This document shows, one piece after another, positions 27,437-36,024 of a stretch of 64,000 nt of DNA (position 1 is the first letter of the stretch; each line of letters starts with the position of its first letter). This DNA comes from Schaalia dentiphila ATCC 17982. GTDB taxonomy: Bacteria > Actinomycetota > Actinomycetes > Actinomycetales > Actinomycetaceae. The notes below the pieces were generated by a model. That model ran no database searches, was not told the origin of the DNA, and was given only the letters and a program-made list of their open reading frames with translations. The DNA is taken from NCBI RefSeq assembly GCF_000154225.1, contig NZ_DS264586.1, forward strand, positions 1,146,527 through 1,210,526. The letters run 5' to 3'. Made by a program: the position numbers and the translations under genes.

Positions 27437-28851
27437 GTGCCCGCCGCGCGCGTTCCCGGTCTTTGGGCCGAGGCCTCGTCGGGGCCTCGCTGATCGCAGG
27501 ACTCGCGCTCGTGCCTATCGCCGCGCCGGTCTTCTCGCCTGATGACTCCGGTGCGTTCGGCCCCGGCGTCGCCCACGCGGACCCGGTACCGACCCCGAGC
27601 GTGCGTCCGACTCCGACGGCCACACCTTCGTCGTCGGCGACGACGCCCGCAAGCGATTCCGAGGGCGGCGAATGCTCGCAGAACTCGCCCTCGTACATCA
27701 AGCAAACGCCCGCCATCTTCGACGCTGTTGGAGTGCGTCGTGCCTGGGAGGTCTCACGAGGCCGCGGCGTGACGGTCGCGATCATCGACTCGGGCGTAGC
27801 CGCCGGCAACCAGCACTTCCAGGGGCCGGACGGCCCCGTGGTACTCCCCGGCATCGACCTGACCGGTGAAAACACCGACGGGCGCGTCGACGTCGGCGAA
27901 CACGGCACCGCCATCGCGGGCGCGATCGCCGCACAGGAGCTGCCCAAGGAGATGGGATCGGGCCTCGTCGGCGTCGCCCCCGAGGCGAAGATCCTCCCGG
28001 TGCGCGTCGAGACCGGTCTTCAGGAAAACCGCCCGCAGAAGGAAGGCGAAGAGACCTTCATGTCGAAGGTGGGCCGTGGGATCCAGTGGGCCGCCGACCA
28101 CGGCGCGCAGATCATCGTCGTCGCGCAGTCAGCCCCCGATGGCGACCCCCAGCTGGAGGCAGCCATCAACGCCGTGCGCGGCCGTGCCCTCGTCGTGGCC
28201 TCGACCGGCAACGTATACCAGGGCCAGGAAACGGATCACGTTGTCTACCCGGCCGCGTACCCGGGTGTGCTCGGTGTGACCGCCTCGAACGCCGACGGTT
28301 CGGCTTCGGAGCAGCAGGTGCACGGCGCGCACGTCAAGCTCGCTGTGCCTGCGGGCGTCATTCTCACGACCTGGTTCGACCAGGCCGACTGCCTCGTCGG
28401 TGGATACGAGGGGGACCAGCCCCTGCCGTCGTCGTCCTATGCGACCGCATATGCGGGCGGCTTCGCGGCCCTTGTGGCCTCGGCGTACCCCGATGAGGGG
28501 CCCGACATGTGGAAGTATCGCCTTGAAGTGACCGCCCTGCGCGGTACCGCCGATCAGCGCACTGACGCCCTTGGCTGGGGTGTTGTCGCTCCCTTCGACG
28601 CCCTCACCTTCACCGACATCGGCACAAGGTTCGGGCCCGAACACCCCAACGCTGCAGAGCATCCCGCTCCGGCTCGGCCCGCCGTGGCCTCGGCGGACTT
28701 GGCGTCCCGCGATAACAACCTGACGATTCGCACCTACATCGTGTCCGCGATTGCGGTCCTCGGGGCCTCGCTGCTCGGAGGCCTCGTGATCCTCTCTCAC
28801 TTGCGCGGTAGGCCCGCCGTCGTCGAAGACTCCGAAGAGGACCTGTCATGA
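27433..28851 (+). CDS. mycP: Mycosin MycP, membrane-anchored S8 protease of the T7SS
   Basis: 472 residues, GTG start overlapping the eccB stop. It has a signal peptide and Pro/Ser/Thr-rich linker (~50-78), then an S8 domain with D119 (AIIDSGV), H157 (GEHGTAIAG) and oxyanion Asn N260 (STGN). The Ser motif reads SSSYATAYAGG, with S335 at the nucleophile position, in place of the usual GTSxAxP. A C-terminal membrane helix (YIVSAIAVLGASLLGGLVIL) and short acidic cytoplasmic tail are present. MycP stabilises and caps the ESX complex. It differs from the six soluble paralogues by this anchor. The stop overlaps the next protease gene (ATGA). Confidence 0.93.
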   Translation: MSARRARSRSLGRGLVGASLIAGLALVPIAAPVFSPDDSGAFGPGVAHADPVPTPSVRPTPTATPSSSATTPASDSEGGECSQNSPSYIKQTPAIFDAVGVRRAWEVSRGRGVTVAIIDSGVAAGNQHFQGPDGPVVLPGIDLTGENTDGRVDVGEHGTAIAGAIAAQELPKEMGSGLVGVAPEAKILPVRVETGLQENRPQKEGEETFMSKVGRGIQWAADHGAQIIVVAQSAPDGDPQLEAAINAVRGRALVVASTGNVYQGQETDHVVYPAAYPGVLGVTASNADGSASEQQVHGAHVKLAVPAGVILTTWFDQADCLVGGYEGDQPLPSSSYATAYAGGFAALVASAYPDEGPDMWKYRLEVTALRGTADQRTDALGWGVVAPFDALTFTDIGTRFGPEHPNAAEHPAPARPAVASADLASRDNNLTIRTYIVSAIAVLGASLLGGLVILSHLRGRPAVVEDSEEDLS

Positions 28852-30035
28852 CAACTCGGACAACGCGACGCTGGGGTAGGAGCGTGGGAGTTCTTGCCGG
28901 AACCCTCGCGCTCAGCCTCGGAGCGAGCCTTGCCCCCGTTGCGCCGGCTTACGCCGCCGACCCGCCGGTGACCGCTGACAAGCAGGACTACTACAAGTAC
29001 TACAAGCTCAAGTCCATTCACGATCAGGGAATCACAGGCAAGGGCGTCACCATCGCGGTCCTGGACGGTGCCGTGAACCCGAACATCCCCGAACTCAAGG
29101 GTGCGAACATTCAGGATCGGACGCCCTGCGTCAAGGAGTCGGCGCCCGAGAATGCGGCACACGGCACCACTGTCGCGCAGATCCTGGTCTCGCCCGAGTT
29201 TGGTGTGGCGCCCGACGCGACGCTCTACACCTACACGATCCCCCTGTACGGCGATAAGTCGAACTGCACGCTCTCCGGCTGGACGGGTGAAGCAGAGAAT
29301 GACACGCCGCTCCTTATTGAGCAGGCGATCAACGACGGCGCCGACATCATCACGATCTCCAGTAACTTTGACGATAATTCCATCGACCTTCGATGGGCCA
29401 TGGCCAGGGCGCTTGCCGAGGGCGTCATCGTCGTGGCCGCGATGGGCAACGAGACTACCGAGGACCCCGATGATGCGCTGGCTATCTGGACGGGAATCTG
29501 CGGCATCGGAGCGACGACGCGTTACAACACTCTGACGGAGTACACGAACTGGGGCAATGGGTTGCTGACGACCGCCCTGGGAACAGTCCTGACGCGTGAC
29601 ACGTCGACTGGTCGTGTTGAGGAAGCTGACGGAACCTCCTTCGCAACCCCGATTATCGCCGGCTTCTTGGCGCTCGGCTGGCAGCACTTCGCCGAGGACG
29701 TCAGCGCAGATCAGATTCTGCAGGCACTGGCCGCAACGGGCAGAAGCGGAAACGAGTGGAACAAGTTTACCGGCTACGGCCCCGCCGACCCGATCGCGTT
29801 CCTCCGGTCAGACCCGTCGCAGTATACGGACGAGAATCCGTGCGTACCGCAGGCCAATAATTCGCTGCCCTCATGGGATGACGTTGCCGACTATGCGGAC
29901 GGCGTCGTGAACCCCATTTTGATTCGTAATGATGATGTCTACGTCTACCGCGGCGTGAACGAAGAGGCTGCACTCAGCCGCGAACACGGCTACCCGACCC
30001 ACATCGGCACCAGCCCTCGCTACCACAGTCAGTGA
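28848..30035 (+). CDS. Secreted S8 serine protease, paralogue 5
   Basis: 395 residues; ATG of the ATGA overlap with mycP. It has a signal peptide (AYA-ADP, ~36) and an intact triad: Asp in AVLDGAV, His in AAHGTTVA, Ser in GTSFATP, with the oxyanion Asn in AMGNET. It has the C-terminal region shared by the soluble paralogues (DENPCVP to HIGTSPRYHSQ) and no anchor. Its closest relative in the window is probably paralogue 1, with which it shares LSREHGYPTH near the end. It is cotranslated with MycP and so belongs to the core T7SS operon. Confidence 0.9.
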   Translation: MTTRTTRRWGRSVGVLAGTLALSLGASLAPVAPAYAADPPVTADKQDYYKYYKLKSIHDQGITGKGVTIAVLDGAVNPNIPELKGANIQDRTPCVKESAPENAAHGTTVAQILVSPEFGVAPDATLYTYTIPLYGDKSNCTLSGWTGEAENDTPLLIEQAINDGADIITISSNFDDNSIDLRWAMARALAEGVIVVAAMGNETTEDPDDALAIWTGICGIGATTRYNTLTEYTNWGNGLLTTALGTVLTRDTSTGRVEEADGTSFATPIIAGFLALGWQHFAEDVSADQILQALAATGRSGNEWNKFTGYGPADPIAFLRSDPSQYTDENPCVPQANNSLPSWDDVADYADGVVNPILIRNDDVYVYRGVNEEAALSREHGYPTHIGTSPRYHSQ

Positions 30036-30096
30036 CAGGCCTCGGCTTACCCGAGTGCCTGAGTGCACGAGTGCCCGAACGAAAGGAACAGACACA

Positions 30097-31305
30097 ATGA
30101 TGCGATCGATTGGTCGGTCCCGAGGCCTGCGCGCCCTCTCCGTTCTGGCCTCGGCCTGCGCCCTGGCCCTGACGGCCGTGCTCTCGCCTGTCGCTCCCGC
30201 TGCCCCTGCGGAGGCGGTGGATCGCAAGGTCACAGCGGCGGATGAGGCGTACTATTCGCGCTACAACCTTGCGTCCTTGCATGCGCAGGGGAAGAGGGGG
30301 GATGGAGTCATCATCGCGCTCATTGATGGTCGCGTCGATACGTCGATTCCAGAGCTGCAAGGGGCTGATATTCAAGACAAGACCCCGTGTCAGGTCACGC
30401 CCGATGCGGAGTCGAACGATCATGCGACATTTCTCGCTCAGCTTCTGGTCGCCCCGGACTTCGGAGTCGCTCCCGGTGCGACACTCTACAGCTACGCCCA
30501 GGCGGGTTCGACGAGAGAAGCGGGCGGAGACTGCAACCTGGGGGCGCGTTCAACAGCCTATGCAGATCAATCCGTGCTTATTGAACAGGCCTTGAATGAC
30601 GGCGTGGACATCATCTCGATCTCTTCCAACTATGCGTCCAGGGACAGCGAATCATTGAAATGGGCAGTTGCACGCGCTGCCGTCGACGGCGTGCCAATTG
30701 TTGGTTCGATGGGCAATGACGGAGAGCGTAATCGCACGGATCGCGTGGGGGCGTGGGGTGCGGTTGTTGGTGTTGGCGCACTTGAAACTGATGGGCGCTA
30801 TGCGGACTACTCAAGCTACGGTGATGGGGTCTCCATCGCCGCAGTGGGAGAGATGATTGCGCGTCAGGCCAGCACCAATAAAATCGTGACAACAGCGGGT
30901 ACTTCGAACTCCGCACCTTTGGTTGCGGGAGTGCTAGCCCTGGCGTGGTCCGACTTTGATGACGGAGTGACGGGGTATCAGATTCTGCAGGCGCTGGTTG
31001 CGACCGCGAGCGGGTCGGGTGGCAAATGGAACGATCGGACCGGTTATGGTGAGGTCGATCCAGCGGCCCTGTTGGCGTCTGATCCGTCGCGGTATCCAGA
31101 CGAGAACCCCTTCGAAGAGAAGCAAGGTGATTCCGTCGTGACTCCGGATGACATCGATGATTACTACGATGGGCTCGTGAACCCGAGCTCCGTTTATAAC
31201 GACGACACGTATGTGTACCGGGGCCTCGATGAGCAGGTGGTGACTTCGGGCGCGTCCGGTTACCCGGCTCACCTGGGCACGAGCCCCCGGTACCACGTGC
31301 AGTGA
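30097..31305 (+). CDS. Secreted S8 serine protease, paralogue 6 with HAT variant
   Basis: 402 residues from the ATG at 30097, which follows AAGGAA at ~9 nt; earlier in-frame starts lack a ribosome site. It has a signal peptide (AEA-VDR, ~40). Asp in ALIDGRVD and Ser in GTSNSAPLVAG are present, and the catalytic His is kept, but the motif is DHATFLAQ, so the Gly after His is Ala. The oxyanion Asn is in SMGNDG. The tail ends HLGTSPRYHVQ. It follows paralogue 5 after ~61 bp and precedes the YbaB-like gene. Confidence 0.88.
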   Translation: MMRSIGRSRGLRALSVLASACALALTAVLSPVAPAAPAEAVDRKVTAADEAYYSRYNLASLHAQGKRGDGVIIALIDGRVDTSIPELQGADIQDKTPCQVTPDAESNDHATFLAQLLVAPDFGVAPGATLYSYAQAGSTREAGGDCNLGARSTAYADQSVLIEQALNDGVDIISISSNYASRDSESLKWAVARAAVDGVPIVGSMGNDGERNRTDRVGAWGAVVGVGALETDGRYADYSSYGDGVSIAAVGEMIARQASTNKIVTTAGTSNSAPLVAGVLALAWSDFDDGVTGYQILQALVATASGSGGKWNDRTGYGEVDPAALLASDPSRYPDENPFEEKQGDSVVTPDDIDDYYDGLVNPSSVYNDDTYVYRGLDEQVVTSGASGYPAHLGTSPRYHVQ

Positions 31306-31439
31306 ATGATTCCCATGAGCGAGCAATCACTCGCAAATACTGAACGTATTGGTGACTTCCGGTCGCCACAGAGGCGGTCTTACCGTCTCGGTACATGAAG
31401 TGGTGCACGTGCGCCAAGGAACTCAGTTAGGATAACCGT

Positions 31440-31835
31440 ATGGTAGAGACGATGGGGAGCACCCCCGAAGAAGTAAGGCAGACTATCCGGGCTCAGATGG
31501 AAGCCGCCGAAAAGCGTGCCCAGAATGCCCGTGAACTCGTCGAGATCCTCAAGACGGCGAGGACACGCGGCGTCGACGCTCAGGGTGACGTTGAGGTCGA
31601 AATCGACTCGGACGGTCGCCTCGTCAAGCTGTCGATCGATGATGACGCGCTCCAGGGAAGCGCGCGTGAACTCGAGGACTCGATCATGGAGGCCTACGCC
31701 GACGCCGGTCGTAACATGCGTGACTACGTGCGCATGCAGACCACCCAGCGGTTCGGCGAGGACGGCGGCTCGCTCGGCGGCTACCTCGAGACTATTTCCT
31801 CGAACCTTGGTTCCCTTGGAGCGGGTCAGCGATGA
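31440..31835 (+). CDS. YbaB/EbfC-family protein
   Basis: 131 residues. A helix-strand-helix core is seen: a long N-terminal helix (EEVRQTIRAQMEAAEKRAQN), a beta segment (GDVEVEIDSDGRLVKLSIDD) and a C-terminal helix. This is the pattern of the YbaB/EbfC nucleoid-associated family. Members occur in ESX loci (EspL-like), so a regulatory or chaperone role towards the two genes that follow is plausible. AGGA precedes the ATG at 31440; a second ATG at 31452 is possible. The stop overlaps the next start (ATGA). Confidence 0.8.
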   Translation: MVETMGSTPEEVRQTIRAQMEAAEKRAQNARELVEILKTARTRGVDAQGDVEVEIDSDGRLVKLSIDDDALQGSARELEDSIMEAYADAGRNMRDYVRMQTTQRFGEDGGSLGGYLETISSNLGSLGAGQR

Positions 31836-33061
31836 GCGCGAATCTTGGCGTCAATACAGAAGTAATCCGTGATCATGCGACCACGGTGAGTGACTGTGCG
31901 TCGACCCTCGATGAGAGCGTGGGCGTCGCCAACTCGACGCAGGGCCAGGTCAACGGCAACGCCTTCGGCCTGATCTGTTCCTTCTTCGTTTCCCCGGTCA
32001 ATGAGCAGATCACGAACCTCACGAAGATGATCTCGGACTGCTCCGCAGCCGAGAAGCGTCTCGTCAACTGCTTGCTCCAGTGGGCGCAGGAGATGGACGA
32101 TCTTGAGCAAGACATCGTTGGGCATCTGAAAAAAATCCAAGGCGCCGTGGGCACAGTCACAACGCCTACCACTGGTAACGGCGGTGCCGGTGGCGCTGGT
32201 GGTGCTGGCGGAGCCGGCGGTGCTGGTGGTGCTGGTGGTGCTGGCAGCTACGGCGGCGGCGGAGGCGGCACCGGTGGTGGCGGCGGCTTCGGCGGCGGAG
32301 GCGGCACCGGTGGTGGCGGCCTGGGCGGCCTCAGCGGACAGTCCACAATGCCCTCCCTGTCAAACAACCCCGGCCTCGGCGATGACTCCGCAAAGGACGG
32401 GCACGATGGCAAGGGCGGGCAAGACGGTAAGGACGGCAAGGACGGTAAGGAAGGCAAGGGCGGAGAGTCCGGTAACTCCTTCGACAGCCTCCTCGGCGGC
32501 CACGACAAGCTCAACGCCGATGACGACGAGCTGCGTCGCTTCCTCGAGAAGCAGCGCGACGACGAAAACACCGATCTCGCCGAGTTTTACGAGCGCCAGA
32601 AGGAAGACCAGAACGAGGCACTCGCGCGCTACGCTGACGCGCACCCCGGTGAAGACATCTCCGAGGTCAAGAGCCTCATCGAGTCCAACCAGCAGGAGCA
32701 GCAGGACGCGATGACGGACTTCCTGTCGCGCCAGCGCACCGAAGAAGAAACCCAGATCCGCCAGTACGTGAAGGACAACCCGCAGGCAACGTCCCGCGAG
32801 TTCGACGCCTTCATGTCGAAGCAGCGCAACGACCAGCAGGCCAGCTACCGCAGCTTCGTCGAGGAGCAGGAGAAGGCTCAGTCCTCCCGTATCGAAGAGT
32901 TCACGAAGGCTCACCCCGATACGAAGACGGACGACGTGCGTTCGCTCTTCGACCGGCAGGATGACCACGGCGATAAGGACATCGAAACGTTCCTGTATCG
33001 TCAGCGCCAGGATGAAGAACGCACGCTGCGTCGCTTCCTGTTTGAAGGAGTTCAGAAGTGA
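31832..33061 (+). CDS. Candidate T7SS substrate with Gly-rich linker and charged heptad-like repeats
   Basis: 409 residues. The N-terminal ~105 residues are helical and EspC/WXG-like (TLDESVGVANSTQGQVNGNA; AAEKRLVNCLLQWAQEMDDL). Residues ~110-170 are Gly/Ala repeats (GGAGGAGGA, then GGGGGTGGGG), followed by Asp/Lys-Gly repeats (DGKDGKDGK). Residues ~225-409 hold about five ~32-residue repeats of the form F-x3-QR-x-D/E-E, highly charged and probably coiled coil. There is no signal peptide. Flanking overlaps (ATGA and GTGA) tie it to the YbaB-like and His-rich genes. Export by the T7SS is inferred. Confidence 0.72.
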   Translation: MSANLGVNTEVIRDHATTVSDCASTLDESVGVANSTQGQVNGNAFGLICSFFVSPVNEQITNLTKMISDCSAAEKRLVNCLLQWAQEMDDLEQDIVGHLKKIQGAVGTVTTPTTGNGGAGGAGGAGGAGGAGGAGGAGSYGGGGGGTGGGGGFGGGGGTGGGGLGGLSGQSTMPSLSNNPGLGDDSAKDGHDGKGGQDGKDGKDGKEGKGGESGNSFDSLLGGHDKLNADDDELRRFLEKQRDDENTDLAEFYERQKEDQNEALARYADAHPGEDISEVKSLIESNQQEQQDAMTDFLSRQRTEEETQIRQYVKDNPQATSREFDAFMSKQRNDQQASYRSFVEEQEKAQSSRIEEFTKAHPDTKTDDVRSLFDRQDDHGDKDIETFLYRQRQDEERTLRRFLFEGVQK

Positions 33062-34272
33062 GCGTCGAATCCCCCGAATTCACACCGAGTATCGACAACA
33101 CCACCCCGACCGAGGGCCTGGGTATCGTCGACGAGCTGTACAACGTCGCCCAGGACCTGCGCGCCGGCGAGGTGAACAACCTCGTCAGCTCGGCGAAGGC
33201 CATCTACGAGGAAGCAGCTGGGCTCGCCGTTGACCCTATCGGTGGTCTCGTCGGTATGGGCGTCGAGTGGATCTTGCAGCACATCGATCCCCTCAAGACC
33301 TGGGTGAACCAGCTGACCGGCGACTCGGCTCAGGTGTACGGCATGAGCTCCAGCTGGGACTCCATCTCGAGCTCCCTCGCCTCCGTTGCTGAAGAGCTGC
33401 AGTCCACCGCACAGGCCGCGATGTCCGGCATGCACGGCGAAGCAGTGCGCGCGTACCTGGAGCGCCAGGCCGTCGTCTCCAGTGCGATCGACGGCGTCTC
33501 TGCCGCGTCTGGTGCCTTCGGCGAGGCGCTCACGAAGGTGGCAGACTCCGTCGACAGCATCCACGACGCCGTCGTGGGCGCCATCGGCGATATCGTTGGC
33601 AGCTGTATTTCCGCAGCGGCCGAGGTTGTCTTCACCCTTGGTCTTGCAGCTCCCGTCGCCGAAGCGCAGGTTGCCAGTAAGGTCGCCAAGTGGGTCGGCC
33701 TCATCGGTCCTGTCCTCGATGTTCTCATGGAAGCCGTTCAGGCCATCATGGCGATCTACGCCGTCATGACCTCCGTCGGCGAGAACCTGACCCGCGGCGT
33801 CGAGCACATCGGCGAGCAGTGCCAGGCCCCCGGCGGCGGCTGCTGCGGCGAGGGACACAGCAAGGGTGGCGAACGCTACGAGCTGCGCGACGGAAGAAAC
33901 GTGTACGTCGACGGCGATAACAACGGCACCATCGTGAACGGTGACGTCAATATCGAGCAAGACAATCACACGGAAATCAACCCCAATATCGAGCTCAGCC
34001 CCGAGATTAATATCGAGCACGAGCACGATGAGCACCACCACCACGGTAAGCACGACGGGGGCGACGACTCTTCGCACGACAAATCGCGCGGTCGCAAGGC
34101 ACCGCACGAGCAGCAGCACAACGGCGCTAACGAGCACGGAACTCGCCCGCGCAAGCAGCACGGAGGAAACCACGACAGCGGAAACGACGGGAATCACCAT
34201 CGTCACAAGGGTGGCAGCAGCAGCGATGGCAGCTCTCACCATCACCGCCGCCGCCACCGTCGTCCTCGCTGA
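33058..34272 (+). CDS. Candidate T7SS substrate with hydrophobic helical domain and His-rich tail
   Basis: 404 residues, GTG start overlapping the previous stop (GTGA). Residues ~25-250 resemble the helical N-terminal module of large WXG-type substrates (DELYNVAQDLRAGEVNNLVS; SSSWDSISSSLASVAEELQS), with hydrophobic segments near 170-195 and 210-240 (AKWVGLIGPVLDVLMEAVQA). A CCGEG turn follows at ~260, then a beta-like Asn/Asp repeat (NGTIVNGDVNIEQDNHTEIN). From ~319 on it is His/Asp/Lys-rich (HEHDEHHHHGKHD), a likely metal-binding tail ending RRRHRRPR. It ends the operon before a strong terminator. Confidence 0.7.
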   Translation: MSVESPEFTPSIDNTTPTEGLGIVDELYNVAQDLRAGEVNNLVSSAKAIYEEAAGLAVDPIGGLVGMGVEWILQHIDPLKTWVNQLTGDSAQVYGMSSSWDSISSSLASVAEELQSTAQAAMSGMHGEAVRAYLERQAVVSSAIDGVSAASGAFGEALTKVADSVDSIHDAVVGAIGDIVGSCISAAAEVVFTLGLAAPVAEAQVASKVAKWVGLIGPVLDVLMEAVQAIMAIYAVMTSVGENLTRGVEHIGEQCQAPGGGCCGEGHSKGGERYELRDGRNVYVDGDNNGTIVNGDVNIEQDNHTEINPNIELSPEINIEHEHDEHHHHGKHDGGDDSSHDKSRGRKAPHEQQHNGANEHGTRPRKQHGGNHDSGNDGNHHRHKGGSSSDGSSHHHRRRHRRPR

Positions 34273-34396
34273 TTGGACGACCCTAGCCTCTGGTGACCGA
34301 CGGTGCCATGCGCGCCGACGGCAAACAGAGGCCAGGGACGCGCTCTGTCTCGCCGCATGAGCGTGAAAGGCCCCGGCCTCGTTCTAACGGGACGAT

Positions 34397-34434
34397 AGGA
34401 GGGCCCCGCACAGATCACTGTGCGGGGCCCTCCT
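34397..34434. terminator. Terminator closing the T7SS supercluster
   Basis: A perfect 17-bp stem (AGGAGGGCCCCGCACAG with CTGTGCGGGGCCCTCCT) around an ATCA loop. It lies 124 bp after the His-rich gene and 14 bp before the trkA stop, so it can serve both convergent units. Confidence 0.85.
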
Positions 34435-34447
34435 GCGTACAGACCGC

Positions 34448-35125
34448 CTACGGCCTATTCGCGAAGTACTCCAGCAGATGCGAGTCGCCCGACACGATGA
34501 TCTCGTCGTCAGCGTTAATGCGCGTCGACGAGTCCGCGTACTCGAAGCGCTGCTTGGGACGGCGGATCGCCAGCACGTTCACGCCGTAGCGGCCGCGCAG
34601 GTCGAGTTCCTCAAGGGAGAAGCCGCGCACCTCCTGCGGCGGGCGCAGCTTCATGATGGAGAAGCCGTCCTTCTCCATCTCGATGTAGTCGACCATGCGG
34701 CCGCCCACCAGGTGCGCCGTGCGCTTGCCGGCGTCCAGGTCGGGGTAGACGACGTGGTGGGCACCCACGCGGCGCAGAATGCGACCGTGCTGGGAAGACG
34801 TCGCCTTCACCCAGATCGAGGAAATGCCCATGTCGACCAGGTTCGCGGTGATGAGCACCGCCGCCTCCAGCGAAGAGCCCACACCGACAACGGCGCTGCG
34901 GAACTCGCGCGCCCCCAGCTGCTCGAGTGCGTCCTTGGAGGTCGCGTCGGCCTCGACGAGGGGGAAACGACCCGCGAAAGCCTGCACGCGGGCGGGGTTC
35001 TTTTCGACGGCCAGGATCTCGTAGCCCAGCTGGTCCTGCGTCACCGCGACGGCGGAGCCGAAACGGCCCAGCCCGATGACGAGCGTTCCCGACTGGAGTT
35101 CCTTTGACTCGCGTTCATCTGCCAT
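34448..35125 (-). CDS. trkA: TrkA-type potassium channel regulatory (RCK) subunit
   Basis: 225 residues from the ATG at 35125. It has a Rossmann NAD-binding RCK-N domain (VIGLGRFGSAVA, ~14-25; acidic strand end AVEKN) and a C-terminal RCK-C domain from ~145 (IVSGDSHLLEYF at the end). This is the cytoplasmic gating ring for a Trk/Ktr K+ transporter. Its membrane partner trkH is encoded 2.5 kb further on the same strand, with an AbiEi/DUF559-type gene and repeat arrays between them. Confidence 0.9.
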   Translation of the reverse strand: MADERESKELQSGTLVIGLGRFGSAVAVTQDQLGYEILAVEKNPARVQAFAGRFPLVEADATSKDALEQLGAREFRSAVVGVGSSLEAAVLITANLVDMGISSIWVKATSSQHGRILRRVGAHHVVYPDLDAGKRTAHLVGGRMVDYIEMEKDGFSIMKLRPPQEVRGFSLEELDLRGRYGVNVLAIRRPKQRFEYADSSTRINADDEIIVSGDSHLLEYFANRP

Positions 35126-35307
35126 GCCCCCATTCTTCCCTGCGTGCGCCCCCAACGCGAACGCTGCGGCTGTCAGCGCGGTCCGAGACCTGCCTACATT
35201 CGGTCGGGAGGGTGGCGTGGCCGTGAGCGCGATGGTGTTTGCGGTGTCCGTGCCCGGATGGGGCGGTGAGCGTGAAACGCGCGTGAAACACGCTTACTTG
35301 GCTGCTA

Positions 35308-35346
35308 ACGTCCCGACTTCGCGCGGATGGCGACCGGAACCTGTGA
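35308..35346 (-). pseudogene. Relic of the 3' end of the AbiEi/DUF559-type gene
   Basis: Bases 35311-35343 match 36031-36063 (the true 3' end of the gene at 36025-37038) with about 5 mismatches in 33. The minus-strand reading VPVAIRAKSGR-stop parallels VLVAIRAKKGH-stop. Only the tail of the gene remains here, immediately outside repeat array A. Confidence 0.7.
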
Positions 35347-35403
35347 AAGAAAGACGGTTTTGTGCCGGGCGTAGTTCGAGGTGACAGTGAGGTTGGCTCG
35401 CTT

Positions 35404-35913
35404 GTGAAACCGGCGTCGCCTTTGCGGGTGTGGTTGGCGCGGCGCGTGAAACCGGTGTCGCCTTTGCGGGTGTGAATGGGCCTGTTTTGGGTGGTTGGAG
35501 CCGTGCAGTGGTGTCGTGGGTTTCAAGCGCGAGTGTCGGCCGCCGTGCATTGGTGTCACGGGTTTCAAGCGCGAGTGCCAGCCGCCGCGCAGTGGTGCTG
35601 TGGGTTTCACGTCGGGCTGTGTGGCGCCTTGTGGTGGTGAGATCGGTTGTGTTTGGCGGCCGTTGGTGAAACCGGGGTCGCCTTTGCGGGTGTGGTTGGC
35701 GCGGCGCGTGAAACCGGGGTCGCCTTTGCGGGTGTGCTTGGCGCGGCGCGTGAAACCGGCGTCGCCTTTGCGGGTGTGGTTGGCGCGGCGCGTGAAACCG
35801 GCGTCGCCTTTGCGGGTGTGAATGGGCCTGTTCTGGGCGGTTGGAGCCGCGCAGTGGTGTCACGGGTTTCAAGCGCGAGTGCCAGCCGCCGCGCAGTGGT
35901 GCTGTGGGTTTCA
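35404..35913. repeat. 42-bp-period repeat array A (pattern F2 R3 F4 R2)
   Basis: Eleven copies of a 21-bp core running TGAAACC...CCTTTGC or its reverse complement. Forward cores start at 35405, 35447, 35667, 35709, 35751 and 35793. Reverse cores start at 35505, 35547, 35589, 35851 and 35893. Same-orientation cores are exactly 42 bp apart, forward-to-reverse starts 58 bp and reverse-to-forward starts 78 bp. Units vary by point changes. The spacer DNA is conserved and not unique, so this is not a CRISPR. Confidence 0.9.
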
Positions 35914-36024
35914 TGCTGGGCTGTATTGCTCGAACCATCTCAAAGTGTTTCCAGCGCACAGCAATATGCTGTCTGGGAATTCAAAGATGGCATGAGTCAT
36001 GCGCCAATCAGATCGTCGTCTTCT

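Larger units (their letters stand above)
35126..36024. other. Gene-free region holding repeat array A
   Basis: 899 bp with open frames in several phases, all explained by a 42-bp (14-codon) repeat period and not by coding. No frame has a ribosome site or a recognisable domain. It contains a relic of the neighbouring gene's 3' end (35308-35346) and 42-bp repeat array A. Confidence 0.8.
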
